Source of the DNA: Streptosporangiaceae bacterium
Lineage (GTDB): Bacteria; Actinomycetota; Actinomycetes; Streptosporangiales; Streptosporangiaceae
Assembly (NCBI GenBank): GCA_025934375.1
Contig: JAICYD010000018.1
Location: 1 to 64,000, forward strand
DNA: 64,000 nucleotides
Direction of reading: 5' to 3'
This document shows positions 1 through 8,631 of this stretch, one piece after another; positions within the stretch are counted from its first letter, which is position 1; each line of letters opens with the position of its first letter. Under the pieces are notes generated by a model. It was not told where the DNA came from. It searched no databases and worked only from the letters and a program-made list of their open reading frames with translations. The position numbers were made by a program, and so were the translations under genes.

Positions 1-248
1 CGCGCCCGTCCACCCCTGCGGCGGATGGTCCTCCCCGAGCCCGGCGGCCCGGTATGCGGCGGGTACCGTACCGGGGCGGCCGCTGGCCCGGTATTTTCAT
101 ATTTGTTTGGTTTTGGCGGGTTTATCACCCCGCAAAAACCAAACATATATGAAAATACCGTCCCATCGGCAGCCCATGTCCGGTACCCGCCGAATCCCTG
201 GCCGCCGTGCTCTGGGATGACCATCCGCCGCAGGGCTGGAAGGGAGCG
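1..248. repeat. Ungapped imperfect palindrome, arms at least 124 bp
   Basis: Each base p pairs with base 249-p without gaps to the left edge of the window; by hand about 104 of 124 pairs match (84%). The best stretches are 57-68 with 181-192 and 89-100 with 149-160. The centre is strikingly AT-rich for this genome (GTATTTTCATAT and its complement) and could be a duplicated promoter or operator. Both arms, read outward, encode the same peptide core (DHPPQGW), so this is an inverted duplication of a gene start. It probably continues to the left of the window. Confidence 0.85.
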
Positions 249-338
249 CTGCGCACCTATGCCGGCCGCGTCCACGACATCGCGGGCGCGGGCGCGGGCT
301 TGCCGATAGTACGGCGCCCCGCGGGCCGTGTCCTCAGT
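153..338 (+). pseudogene. Remnant of a SARP/AfsR-type winged-helix DNA-binding domain
   Basis: The frame after the stop at 150-152 reads VPAESLAAVLWDD, then HPPQGWKGALRTYAGRVH, and ends in RRPAGRVLS. This follows the OmpR/PhoB-like winged helix of SARP (BTAD) regulators: V-x-x-ESL, LW-x-D-x-PP, a T-x-V-x-R-L-like helix and a PGYRL-like hairpin. There is no convincing start codon or RBS, and no BTAD domain follows. The mirror copy on the minus strand (bases 60 to 1) reads GEDHPPQGW and runs off the window. It is probably a degraded domain; the family call rests on motif recognition only. Confidence 0.5.
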
Positions 339-366
339 GGACCCTGCCCTAGCGCGGCCGGCGGAG

Positions 367-930
367 CTACCGTGGCAATCTCCGGGACTGCTGACGGTTC
401 TGCCGCAGCACCTCCGCGAGGCGGCCGGCCTCGTGCGTGATCAGCGCCGGGTCGTCGTTGAAGCGCCAGCCGCGTGACTCGCACGCCTGGCGGACCTGCT
501 GGACCCGGAACGGGTGCACGTTCAGGTAGTCGCCGGAGCCCGGGATGGTCAGCCGCCGGCCGGTGAAGTAGCCGCCGTTGCGGCGCGGCGGGAGCAGGCA
601 CGCCACGGGCGGCCCGGCAACGCCTGGCTCGCTCCAGGTGAGCATGAAGGACAGGTTGCCGCCGCGGTCCCAGTAGCGGATCTCCTGACCGGTCACCTGC
701 AGGTGCGGGCGCCGCCGGTTGCTCCGCAGCCACAGCAGCGCGCACAAGGCGATGAACACGCCGAAGAAGACTCCGGCCTGTGTTTTCCCGGTCGAGGTGG
801 GCTGAGCGTAAAGCGACTCGACCAGGCCGAGCACCAGGATCACGATGAACACGGCCCACATGACGGTTTGCTGAAAGCGTGCCGAAATAACAATATCGCC
901 CGGAACCCGGTCTATCCCCTGCCGTAGCAT
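367..930 (-). CDS. Two-TM membrane protein with a PH-like cytosolic part
   Basis: The protein has 187 residues. Two hydrophobic helices lie at about 23-42 and 52-68, followed by a basic stop-transfer (RSNRRRP). The remaining 115 residues look like a bacterial PH-type beta fold: VTGQEIRYWD, then SFMLTWSEPG, and FRVQQVRQACESRGW at the end. Such small proteins are common and uncharacterised in actinobacteria. The gene diverges from the kinase at 1008 with about 80 bp between the starts. No enzyme motif is visible, so the role is unknown. Confidence 0.7.
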   Translation of the reverse strand: MLRQGIDRVPGDIVISARFQQTVMWAVFIVILVLGLVESLYAQPTSTGKTQAGVFFGVFIALCALLWLRSNRRRPHLQVTGQEIRYWDRGGNLSFMLTWSEPGVAGPPVACLLPPRRNGGYFTGRRLTIPGSGDYLNVHPFRVQQVRQACESRGWRFNDDPALITHEAGRLAEVLRQNRQQSRRLPR

Positions 931-1007
931 TTGGCCAGCTTAGTATGGCTTTAACCCGAAACCCCAGGGAGCGCGGTCCCGTAACGGCCAGCGGAGGCGA
1001 TGACGGC

Positions 1008-2456
1008 ATGGTGGCGCAGCTGCGGCCGGCGGACCCGGCGACGGTCGGGCCATACCGCCTGCTCGGCCGGCTGGGAGCGGGCGGAATGGGGCAGGTGTTC
1101 CTGGCCCGCTCGCCCGGCGGGCGGCTGGTCGCGGTCAAGGTGATCCGGCCGGAGCTGGCCGACGAGACCGGGTTCCGGGCGCGGTTCGCCCGCGAGGTCG
1201 CCGCCGCGCGCAACGTCAGCGGCATGTTCACCGCCCTGGTCGTCGACGCCGACCCCGACGGGGCGGTTCCGTGGCTGGCCACCGCGTACGTGCCCGGGCC
1301 GTCGCTGGCCGAGCTGGTCCACGAGCAGGGGCCGCTGCCGCCGGGCGCGGTGCTGTCCCTGGCCGCCGGGCTGGCCGAGGGGCTGAGCGCCATCCACGCG
1401 GCGGGCGTCGTGCACCGCGACCTCAAGCCGTCCAACGTGCTGCTCGCCCACGACGGGCCGCGGGTGATCGACTTCGGGATCTCCCGCGCGCTGGAGGCCA
1501 CGATGATGACCACCACCGGGATGGTCATGGGATCGCCCGGCTTCATGTCGCCCGAGCAGGCCAAGGGCGAGACGGTCGGGCCGCCCAGCGACGTGTTCAG
1601 CCTCGGCGCGGTGCTCGCCTACGCGGCGACCGGCGAGGGGCCATTCGGGGCCGGGCCGACGCCGGCGCTGCTGTACCGGGTCGTCAACGAGCCGCCGCGA
1701 CTGCAGTCCCTGCCGCCGCAGGTGCGCCCGGTCGTCGAGCACTGCCTGGCCAAGGACGCGGCTGCCCGGCCGACCAGCCAGCAGCTGCTCACCCAGCTCG
1801 GCGGGGCCGACCTGTCCACCGACTGGCTCCCGGCGCAGCACACCCACGCGCTCGCGCAGTACGCCGCGCCCGTCTCCACCCCCGTCTCCGGCGAACGGCA
1901 GCAGGCGTCGTCGACGTCCGCGCCGGACTCGGCCCCCCGGGCCGTCGCCACCGACATCGCCAGCCCGCCTCCGGGTCGCTTCCCCGGCGGCCCCGCCCAC
2001 GGCAGCCCGGTCCCGGTCAGCCCGCCGGGGGGCCTCGCCCCCGCCCAGCCGGGCCAGCCGCGCCCGAGCCGGCGCAAGCCACTGATCCTGTCGGCGGCGG
2101 CCCTCGCCGTCGCCGCGATCATCGCCGTGGTGGTGATCTTCACGCTGGATTCCCCCGCCACCTTCAACGGCAACGTGAAGATCACCGACTTCAACGGAGC
2201 GCAGGCGGTCGCGTGCGGGACCCCGGCCTCGGGACCCCCCGGCGGCGGCGTGGTGATCACGCTGGTCAACAACAGCCCGGCCCCCATCACGGCCACCGGG
2301 CTCGGCAACGGTTCCGTGATCTCAGTGCCCGCCCATGACACGAAGAACGTCGGGGCCCTGGCCAACGCGATCTGGCGGGTATCGGGGCAGCAGCAGCCCT
2401 GCGTCAGCGACTTCAAGATTCTCGCCAACAGCCGGATCGTCATCGCGGCCGCGTGA
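1008..2456 (+). CDS. Membrane-anchored Ser/Thr protein kinase (PknB/AfsK type)
   Basis: The protein has 482 residues. The Gly-loop GRLGAGGMGQV lies near 20-30, the VAVK lysine at 44, HRDLKPSN near 136-143, DFG near 155 and SPEQ in the activation segment, so all catalytic residues are present. A Pro/Ala-rich juxtamembrane stretch leads to one TM helix near 358-380 and a small extracytoplasmic domain with two cysteines (CGTPAS and QPCVS) that could form a disulfide. The in-frame ATG at 1008 follows an RBS-like cggaggcg; an ATG at 945 would add 21 poor residues. The next gene starts 31 bp downstream and is probably co-transcribed, so its product may be a partner or substrate. Confidence 0.9.
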   Translation: MVAQLRPADPATVGPYRLLGRLGAGGMGQVFLARSPGGRLVAVKVIRPELADETGFRARFAREVAAARNVSGMFTALVVDADPDGAVPWLATAYVPGPSLAELVHEQGPLPPGAVLSLAAGLAEGLSAIHAAGVVHRDLKPSNVLLAHDGPRVIDFGISRALEATMMTTTGMVMGSPGFMSPEQAKGETVGPPSDVFSLGAVLAYAATGEGPFGAGPTPALLYRVVNEPPRLQSLPPQVRPVVEHCLAKDAAARPTSQQLLTQLGGADLSTDWLPAQHTHALAQYAAPVSTPVSGERQQASSTSAPDSAPRAVATDIASPPPGRFPGGPAHGSPVPVSPPGGLAPAQPGQPRPSRRKPLILSAAALAVAAIIAVVVIFTLDSPATFNGNVKITDFNGAQAVACGTPASGPPGGGVVITLVNNSPAPITATGLGNGSVISVPAHDTKNVGALANAIWRVSGQQQPCVSDFKILANSRIVIAAA

Positions 2457-2487
2457 CCGGCCCGTCGACCTCATAGCAGGAGAGCCG

Positions 2488-5004
2488 ATGACCTCGTGGG
2501 TCACGTGGGGGGTTTTCGTCGTGGTGGCCGTGGCGCTCGGCGTCGTCGGCAACTACTTCAGCATCCGCACGCTGCGCCTGTTCACCGTCGCCACCGCGCT
2601 CGTGCTGGTGGTCGCGGTCACCGAGTACGGCCTGACCCACCCGGCCAGTACCCCGCAGGCACCGCAGGACCTGCAGACGGCGTTCGCGCGGGGGGCCGAC
2701 GCGATCGCGGCGGCGCTGTTTCACCCGGTGTGGCTGGGCGACTTCCCCGCGCCCGGCCGGGTCGGGTGGATCGTGCTGGGACTGCTGCTGCTGATCGGCT
2801 ACCGGCAGCTGGAGTCGCGGGCGTTCAGGCAGCAGGCCCCGGTGATCGACACCTCGCAGCTGGACCAGGGCCAGCCGAGCATCGAGGCCGACCCGGCCGG
2901 GGTCACCGACGGGCAGCGGCACGACCAGCTCGCGGCCGAGCTGAAGTTCCGGCTCGCCGCGATGGAGGTGCGCTCGCCCGCCATCTTGCCCGGCGGCAGC
3001 CGCACCGACGGGCTGGCCTCGATCGCCGAGGACAGCGGGGTCACCGGCGCCGGCCTGGCCGGCGCGCTGATCCGCTACCTGGGCTCGCTGTGGCCGGCCT
3101 CCCGCCGGTTCCAGCTGCGCTTCTGGGTGGAGCCGTCCGCGCCGCCCAGCGTCGCCGCCGCCACCTCCGGGCACGGGACCAGCGCGGGAAGCGCCGCCCT
3201 GACCGGGGAGACCCGGGTGACCGTCGAGTTGGACGACGCGCGCGGCGGCGTGACGGTGGCGTCCAAGACCGTCGCGGCGGCCGGGCTCAACGAGACGGCG
3301 TCCATGGTCGCCGGGTACATCGCCCGGCAGGTGTTCGCCAGCGATCGCTCAACCCCGCCGTGGTGCTACGGCGCCTCCGACGGGCATGACCTGGGCGCGC
3401 TGCTCATCGCCCGGCAAGAGCGCGTCTACGCGGAGAACTGGGACTCGGTCCGCAGCTCGCGGCTCGCCCAGATCAAGATCCTGCAGACGGTCACCGGCGG
3501 CAACCGGTGCGCCGGGGTGGTCCGCTACGAGCTCGCGCAGCTGCACGACCTGGGCAGCAACCACCTGACCGCGCTGCTCATGCACGCGATCAACCGGGAG
3601 CAGTACCCCCGGTTCTTCCGCGGCCGGTACCGGCTGGGGATGTCGCTGGAGATGGCGGCCAACCGGGGGCTGACGTTCGGGAACCCGGCTGCCGTCCGGT
3701 ACATGCTCACCGAGGTGCTCGAGGTGCTGCAGCGCTGCGGGCTGACCACCACCGCCGAGTGCACCGACAAGGACATCGTCGCCTCCGAGGACGTGGCTGG
3801 CCATCACCGGATCTCCGACGAGCTGAGCATGCAGCTGCTGGAGGCCGCGCGCACCGAGCTGCGGGTCATCCGGCGGCAGCTGGCCTTCGTGGCCGTGCTG
3901 TGGGCGGGGCTGGTGCGCCGCAGCGAGCGCACGGTGTGGCGGCCGCACCGCCAGCTTCGCTACCGCCAGTCGTTCCGCGACGGCGCCTGCGTCGCCGAGT
4001 TGCTCGTCGCGGTGCGCATCCAGCTCAACGAGACCGAAAACCTGCGCCCGGTCAAGGCCTCCCACTACCGGCACGCGCTGCGGGTCGCGGAGGCGATCGC
4101 CGGCGACAGCGCCGCCATTAAGGCCGTCCTGCGAGACGGGGCCGCCGCGAAACCGCCGCCCCCCAAGCCCAATGCCCCCGCGCGCACTGCCCCCACCCGC
4201 GAGCGCGTCCGCAGGCTGCCAGGGATGCCGCACACCGCCTCCTGGCAGGCCGCTTACAACACGGCGTGCCTGTACTCGGTGCTCGCCCAGCACGGCCTGG
4301 CCACCGAGGACCGGATCGTGGTCAGCCTGCAGCGCGCCATCGACAGCAAGGACTCCGAGATGGAGCGGCCCTACGACTGGATCTCCTACGACCCGGACTT
4401 CCTGCCGCTGAAGGCCTCCGGCCGCGACCAGTACCCAGCCTTCAAGAAGTTCCTGCGGGACACCAAGCGCCGCGACTACCCGCGCCGCCCCCGCCCGACC
4501 GACGACCCGCACGAGGGTGACGGCACCAATGGGGCCAGCGACGGCCAGGAGTTACCCGGCATTGATCGCGAGCCAAACGGTGTCAAAGTTTCCTGTGTTA
4601 CCCTCGGGGAGTCAGAATATTCAAGTTTCCCGCTCCGGACGGCTTGCGGACACTTGTCCGGGGCTGCCGTCGTGGGGGAAACTTGCGGCAATTATGTCCC
4701 CTCAAAGCCGAGGCGGTGCGCGCCGTGGGTGCTGCGGAAAAGGCACGAGTTGTTCCGGTCGACGAATTCGTCCGGGAGGAATTGTATCCGGGCTATAAGC
4801 AAGCCTTCGGCAGCCAGCCGTTCGTGGCCGGCCCGCTGCGGCCGTTCAGCACCAGCGATAATTCCCGGTACTGGCTGCGGGACTCGCTGCACTTCAGCGA
4901 GGGCATGGTGCCCGCCAGCATGGCGTTCCTTGACGACGCGCAGACCTGGGGCGCGCAGCTGGGCGCGGAGATCGTCGGCGTGCCGCCCACCCTCGGATCG
5001 GTGA
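2488..5004 (+). CDS. Large membrane protein of unknown function, read-through 3' end
   Basis: The ATG at 2488 follows a clear RBS (aggaga). Three hydrophobic segments lie near residues 4-22, 27-45 and 92-105, followed by a long soluble region rich in helices and Arg (for example RRQLAFVAVLWAGLVRR). No family was recognised. It lies directly behind the kinase and may act with it. The frame stays open to 5004 (838 residues), but convincing coding character ends near base 4550; the rest overlaps the start of the next gene by 289 bp in another frame and passes through an operator-like region. The true C-terminus may have been altered by a frameshift or stop loss. About 690 residues are credible. 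Confidence 0.7.
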   Translation: MTSWVTWGVFVVVAVALGVVGNYFSIRTLRLFTVATALVLVVAVTEYGLTHPASTPQAPQDLQTAFARGADAIAAALFHPVWLGDFPAPGRVGWIVLGLLLLIGYRQLESRAFRQQAPVIDTSQLDQGQPSIEADPAGVTDGQRHDQLAAELKFRLAAMEVRSPAILPGGSRTDGLASIAEDSGVTGAGLAGALIRYLGSLWPASRRFQLRFWVEPSAPPSVAAATSGHGTSAGSAALTGETRVTVELDDARGGVTVASKTVAAAGLNETASMVAGYIARQVFASDRSTPPWCYGASDGHDLGALLIARQERVYAENWDSVRSSRLAQIKILQTVTGGNRCAGVVRYELAQLHDLGSNHLTALLMHAINREQYPRFFRGRYRLGMSLEMAANRGLTFGNPAAVRYMLTEVLEVLQRCGLTTTAECTDKDIVASEDVAGHHRISDELSMQLLEAARTELRVIRRQLAFVAVLWAGLVRRSERTVWRPHRQLRYRQSFRDGACVAELLVAVRIQLNETENLRPVKASHYRHALRVAEAIAGDSAAIKAVLRDGAAAKPPPPKPNAPARTAPTRERVRRLPGMPHTASWQAAYNTACLYSVLAQHGLATEDRIVVSLQRAIDSKDSEMERPYDWISYDPDFLPLKASGRDQYPAFKKFLRDTKRRDYPRRPRPTDDPHEGDGTNGASDGQELPGIDREPNGVKVSCVTLGESEYSSFPLRTACGHLSGAAVVGETCGNYVPSKPRRCAPWVLRKRHELFRSTNSSGRNCIRAISKPSAASRSWPARCGRSAPAIIPGTGCGTRCTSARAWCPPAWRSLTTRRPGARSWARRSSACRPPSDR
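4622..4685 (+). promoter_or_regulatory. Operator-like inverted repeats before the phosphotransferase operon
   Basis: A perfect 10-bp inverted repeat, CAAGTTTCCC at 4622-4631 and GGGAAACTTG at 4676-4685, flanks a smaller perfect palindrome CGGACA-CT-TGTCCG at 4647-4660. A third related copy, CAAAGTTTCC, lies at 4584-4593. The block ends about 30 bp before the likely GTG start at 4716, a natural place for a regulator to act. No clear -35/-10 pair was found. Confidence 0.5.
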
Positions 5005-6503
5005 ACCGGCTGGCCGGCACGCACGTCTACATCGGCACCATCGACGTGGCGACGCCGTGGCAGATCCAGGCGCGGGCGGCTCGCTTCGGCCAGTACGTGT
5101 CGCCGATCCTGGCCGACTTCGACCGCTACTGGTCGATGCGCGCCGGGGAGCTGCAGGCGGCCTACGATCATTTCGATGACCTCGACCTGACGGCGCTCGA
5201 CCCCGCGCACCTGTGGGTCACGCTGCAGGACGCGTACGCGTTCCACCGCCGCGCCTGGTTCATCCACTTCGAGGTCATGTACGTGCTGACCGCCAACTAC
5301 CTCGCCTTCTACGCCCTGGCCGAGGAGATCGGCCTAGAGGGGTCGCAGGTGTCGTCCTTCCTGGCCGGCGAGCAGACGTTCTACGGCAAGACCGACGAGC
5401 AGCTGTGGCGGCTGGCCGCGCGGGCCCGCGAGCTGGGCATCGGCGGCCCGCTGCGCGCGGCCTCGCCGCGCGAGGCCATCAGCCAGATCCAGGCGATGCC
5501 GAACGGAACGAGCTGGCTGTCGGACTTCAACTCCTTCCTGGCCACGTACGGCCAGCGGACGGAGGAGACCTGCCGGATCGACACTCCCTCCTGGATCGAG
5601 GACCCGTCCGCCGCGCTGTACACGATCGGCTCGTTCCTGGCCAAGCCCGCCGGCTTCGACTTCCACGCCGCCCGGGCGGCTGCCGTCGCCGAGCGGGACG
5701 CGCAGATCGACGCCGCCCGCGGCCAGCTCAGCGGCGATAACCTGCAGCGGTTCAACGAGGCCCTGGCTAGCAACCAGGCGGCGAACTTCGCATGGTGGAA
5801 CGAGGAGCACAACTACCTGATCGACCGGCGCGCCGCGATCCCGGCCCGGCGGGTGACGCTGGAACTCGGCGCTCGACTGGCCGCCGACGGCGTGCTGAAC
5901 GCCCCGGATGACCTGTTCTACCTGTTCAAGCCGGAGTTGTTCGGCGTGATGAACAGTGCTTCCGGAAACAATGCCGGCCCCAAATGGGCCGAGCTGACCG
6001 CGATGATCCCGGACCGGCGCGCCTACTTCGAGCACTGGCGGACCCGCGGGCCGGAGCTGCCCACCATGCTCGGCACGATCCCCGACACTGTCCCCGACCC
6101 GATCATGATCGAGGTCTTCGGGCTATCCGGGCACTTCCTGCAGACGCTCAAGGGCGCTGGCGGCGATAAGGGCGAGGCTACCGCGGAGATCCGCGGGTTC
6201 CCGGCCGCCAAGGGCGTCGTCGAGGGCACCGCGAAGGTGATCACCACGGTCGCCGACATCAGCAAGGTGGAGCCGGGCGACATCCTGGTCTGCGGCGGGA
6301 CGACCACCGAGTGGACCCCGGTCTTCGGCATCATCACCGCCTGCGTGTGCGACACCGGCGGCAGCCTGACCCACGCCGCGATCGTCAGCCGCGAGTACGG
6401 CATCCCGTGCGTCGTCGGCACCGCGATCGCCACCCAGGTGATCAAGACCGGCGACCGGATCCGGGTGGACGGCCGGGCCGGCACCGTCCAGGTATTCGCT
6501 TGA
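4716..6503 (+). CDS. PEP-utilising phosphotransferase, substrate plus phosphohistidine subunit (PpsA/CreH-like)
   Basis: The protein has 595 residues. The C-terminal 110 residues are the swivelling phosphohistidine domain of PEP synthase, PPDK and rifampicin phosphotransferase: PGDILVCGGTTTEW, then GGSLTHAAIVSREYGIPCVVG, with the phosphoryl-carrier His near residue 553. The N-terminal 470 residues form a helical region like the substrate domain of rifampicin phosphotransferase. The ATP-grasp domain is missing and is encoded by the next gene, as in phenylphosphate synthase (PpsA, about 70 kDa) and CreHI. The expected reaction is transfer of the ATP beta-phosphate to an acceptor such as a phenol through phosphohistidine, releasing AMP and Pi. 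GTG at 4716 or 4725 is the likely start. The acceptor is inferred. Confidence 0.8.
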   Translation: MRAVGAAEKARVVPVDEFVREELYPGYKQAFGSQPFVAGPLRPFSTSDNSRYWLRDSLHFSEGMVPASMAFLDDAQTWGAQLGAEIVGVPPTLGSVNRLAGTHVYIGTIDVATPWQIQARAARFGQYVSPILADFDRYWSMRAGELQAAYDHFDDLDLTALDPAHLWVTLQDAYAFHRRAWFIHFEVMYVLTANYLAFYALAEEIGLEGSQVSSFLAGEQTFYGKTDEQLWRLAARARELGIGGPLRAASPREAISQIQAMPNGTSWLSDFNSFLATYGQRTEETCRIDTPSWIEDPSAALYTIGSFLAKPAGFDFHAARAAAVAERDAQIDAARGQLSGDNLQRFNEALASNQAANFAWWNEEHNYLIDRRAAIPARRVTLELGARLAADGVLNAPDDLFYLFKPELFGVMNSASGNNAGPKWAELTAMIPDRRAYFEHWRTRGPELPTMLGTIPDTVPDPIMIEVFGLSGHFLQTLKGAGGDKGEATAEIRGFPAAKGVVEGTAKVITTVADISKVEPGDILVCGGTTTEWTPVFGIITACVCDTGGSLTHAAIVSREYGIPCVVGTAIATQVIKTGDRIRVDGRAGTVQVFA

Positions 6504-7780
6504 TCCCCGGCCCGGTCGGTGCTGGCCCGGGGGGGCGACCCCGCGGAGCATCATCCGTACCCCCCGTCCTTGACCTGCCCGGCATCCGGATCAGCGATGC
6601 CGGGCGGGTCGGCCCGAATGTCGCCCGGCTCGGCCAGCTCGCACAGGAGGGCTGGCGGGTGCCCGACGGGTACGCGGTTACCGTCGACGCGCTGGCCGGC
6701 TGGCTGCCGCCGGCCGCCCGCGCGGAGCTGGACCAGCTGCTGGCCAGCGGCCCGGAAGCCAGCACGGAGCATCCGCACCGCAGGCACCATGAGCACGAGG
6801 CGCACCACCGGCACCTCGCGCTCGTCGCCGGGCGGGCACGCGAGATCATCGAGGACCAGCCGCTCCCCGCCTGGCTGGCCGACGCGGTCGCGGCCGCGCA
6901 CGCGCGGCTGGCCAGCCGCACCGGGCGCGGGGCGGCGCTGAAGGTCGCGGTCCGGTCCAGCGCCGCAGCCGAAGACGGGGCGAGCGCCAGCTTCGCCGGG
7001 CAGTACGCCACCTACCTCGGCGTCACCGGCCTGCCGGATGTCCTCGGCGCTATCCGCAGGTGCTGGGCCAGCGGCTTTTCCGCGCACGCGCTGGAGTACC
7101 GGCGCCGCGCCGGGAGCGCTGGCAGTTCCGGGGGCACAACGATCGAGGATCACCGGCTGGCGGTCGGGGTACTGGAGCTGGTCGACGTCCGCTCGGCCGG
7201 GGTCGTGTTCACGATGGACCCGGTCTCCGGGGACCGGGACCGGCTCATCGTCGAGGCGAACTGGGGCTTTGGCGAGTCCGTCGTTTCCGGGCAGGTCACT
7301 CCCGACCACTGGGAAGTCGACCGGTCCAGCGGGCGCGTCCTGGCCGAGCACGTCTCGGCCAAGGGCTCCTGGTCGGTCTTCGACGACGACGCCGGCGTGG
7401 TGGCGCTGCGGCCGCTGCCGACGGAGCTGGCCGGGCAGGCCAGCCTGTCCGCGCAGGAGGTCGGCTACCTGTGCCAGGCGGCGGTCAGGATCGAGGCCGC
7501 CGCCGACGGCGTGCCCCAAGACGTCGAGTGGGCGATCGCGCGCGGGCTGCCGTTCCCGGACAGCGTCTACATCCTGCAGCACCGGCCGGAGACGACCTGG
7601 GCACCAGGGCAGCGAGGCGCGGTCCCGGAAGACCGGGATCCCGCTCCCCCAGCCGCCCCCGAACCGGATCCGAGGGCCCCGGATCCGACCCCGGATCCGA
7701 AAGCCCCGGATCCGAGAGCCAAGGCGTACGACCCGGTCGCCTACGCGCTGCGTAACGTCTTCCGGGTACCGGGAGCATGA
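6500..7780 (+). CDS. PEP/pyruvate-binding ATP-grasp subunit (PpsB/CreI-like)
   Basis: The protein has 426 residues. It matches the PPDK N-terminal ATP-binding fold: WRVPDGYAVTVDAL near the start, the Arg-containing VAVRSSAAAEDGASASFAGQ, LELVDVRSAGVVFTMDP, then EANWGFGESVVSGQ and DVEWAIARG. No phosphohistidine domain follows, so it must work with the preceding subunit. The only sensible start is TTG at 6500, overlapping the previous stop as TTGA, which implies coupled translation. The N-terminus (GPGGRPRGASS) derives from a palindromic repeat at 6526-6566. The last 60 residues are Pro/Asp-rich (DPRAPDPTPDP) and probably disordered. Confidence 0.8.
   Translation: MIPGPVGAGPGGRPRGASSVPPVLDLPGIRISDAGRVGPNVARLGQLAQEGWRVPDGYAVTVDALAGWLPPAARAELDQLLASGPEASTEHPHRRHHEHEAHHRHLALVAGRAREIIEDQPLPAWLADAVAAAHARLASRTGRGAALKVAVRSSAAAEDGASASFAGQYATYLGVTGLPDVLGAIRRCWASGFSAHALEYRRRAGSAGSSGGTTIEDHRLAVGVLELVDVRSAGVVFTMDPVSGDRDRLIVEANWGFGESVVSGQVTPDHWEVDRSSGRVLAEHVSAKGSWSVFDDDAGVVALRPLPTELAGQASLSAQEVGYLCQAAVRIEAAADGVPQDVEWAIARGLPFPDSVYILQHRPETTWAPGQRGAVPEDRDPAPPAAPEPDPRAPDPTPDPKAPDPRAKAYDPVAYALRNVFRVPGA
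6526..6566 (-). repeat. GC-rich palindromic element, copy 1
   Basis: Read on the minus strand, this block is nearly identical over about 40 bases to 8008-8050: CGGGGGGTACGGATGATG, then the shared GCGGGGTCGCCCCCCC core. It lies just after the TTG start and is translated. It belongs to the same family as 8008-8059 and 60484-60525. Confidence 0.75.
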
Positions 7781-8631
7781 GCCCGGACCCGCTGACCGTC
7801 GCCGAGAACGCCGCGCGGGCCGGCGGCGCGGTGCTGATGCGCTGGCTCGGGGATGACGACCTCGTAGTCGCCTACAAGGACGCCCGCGCCAACCTGGTGA
7901 CGGTGGCCGACCAGCAGTCACAGGAAGCCGTTACGCGGGAGATCCTCGCGGCCTTTCCCGGTCACGTGATCATCGGCGAGGAAGGCACGGCCGGGAGCGC
8001 CGGCTCCCCGGGGGGCACGGATGATGCCCCGCGGGGTCGCCCCCCCGGGGGATACGCCCATGAGTGGTACGTCGACCCGCTCGACGGGACCACGAACTAC
8101 ACCCACGGACTGCCGTTCTTCTGCGTCTCGGTGGCGCTGCGGGCGGCGGGGGCCACGGTGGCCGGGGTCGTCTACGACCCGCTGCACGACGAGCTGTTCT
8201 CCGCCGCGCGGGGCGCGGGCGCCTTCCGCAAGGGCCCTGCTGGCCAAAGCACTGCGCTGCGCGCGTCGGCCACCGCGCGGCTGGAGCGGTCGCTGGTGGT
8301 GGCGCAGGCGCAGTCGGTCGACCCGGCCGAGATCCGCGCGTACGCGGTGCTAGTGGAGCGGCTGATGCACGTCGCGGGAGGCGTGCGGTCCCTCGGGTCG
8401 CCGGCGCTGACGCTGTGCGCGATCGCCGCCGGACGGCTGGAGGCGTACTGCGAGTACGCGATGGACGCCTGGGACATCGCGGCCGGCCAGCTGATCCTGG
8501 AGGAGGCCGGCGGACGGCTGACGACGTTCACCGGCGCGCCGCACACCTCCGCCGACCGCGCGGACGTCGTGGCGACCAACGGGCTGATCCACGATGAACT
8601 GATCACGGCACTGAAGGGGCTACCCGCATGA
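7777..8631 (+). CDS. Inositol-monophosphatase-family phosphatase
   Basis: The protein has 284 residues and carries the family's metal-binding motifs: GEE near 67-69, the WYVDPLDGTTNY signature and a C-terminal WDIAAGQLILEEAGG. It should be a Mg-dependent, Li-sensitive phosphomonoesterase. The ATG overlaps the previous stop (ATGA), tying it to the split phosphotransferase; it may remove the phosphate from a phosphorylated intermediate, although free inositol phosphates or PAP cannot be excluded. About 18 extra residues (GGTDDAPRGRPPGG) between the GEE and DPLDGT motifs derive from the palindromic element at 8008-8059. Confidence 0.85.
   Translation: MSPDPLTVAENAARAGGAVLMRWLGDDDLVVAYKDARANLVTVADQQSQEAVTREILAAFPGHVIIGEEGTAGSAGSPGGTDDAPRGRPPGGYAHEWYVDPLDGTTNYTHGLPFFCVSVALRAAGATVAGVVYDPLHDELFSAARGAGAFRKGPAGQSTALRASATARLERSLVVAQAQSVDPAEIRAYAVLVERLMHVAGGVRSLGSPALTLCAIAAGRLEAYCEYAMDAWDIAAGQLILEEAGGRLTTFTGAPHTSADRADVVATNGLIHDELITALKGLPA
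8008..8059 (+). repeat. GC-rich palindromic element, copy 2, inside the phosphatase gene
   Basis: The sequence begins CCGGGGGGCACGGATGATG and ends CCCGGGGGATACGCCC. The first 40 bases match the minus strand of 6526-6566, and the ending CTCCCGGGGGATAC-GCCC is shared with 60484-60525. It is read in-frame as GGTDDAPRGRPPGGYA, in a loop that is shorter in ordinary family members. Confidence 0.75.

Noticed and set aside
4716-7780. A true PEP synthase or PPDK split in two by mutation
   Set aside because: Both parts have clean ends with a TTGA overlap, the C-terminal PEP-binding barrel is missing, and the order is the reverse of a broken PEP synthase.
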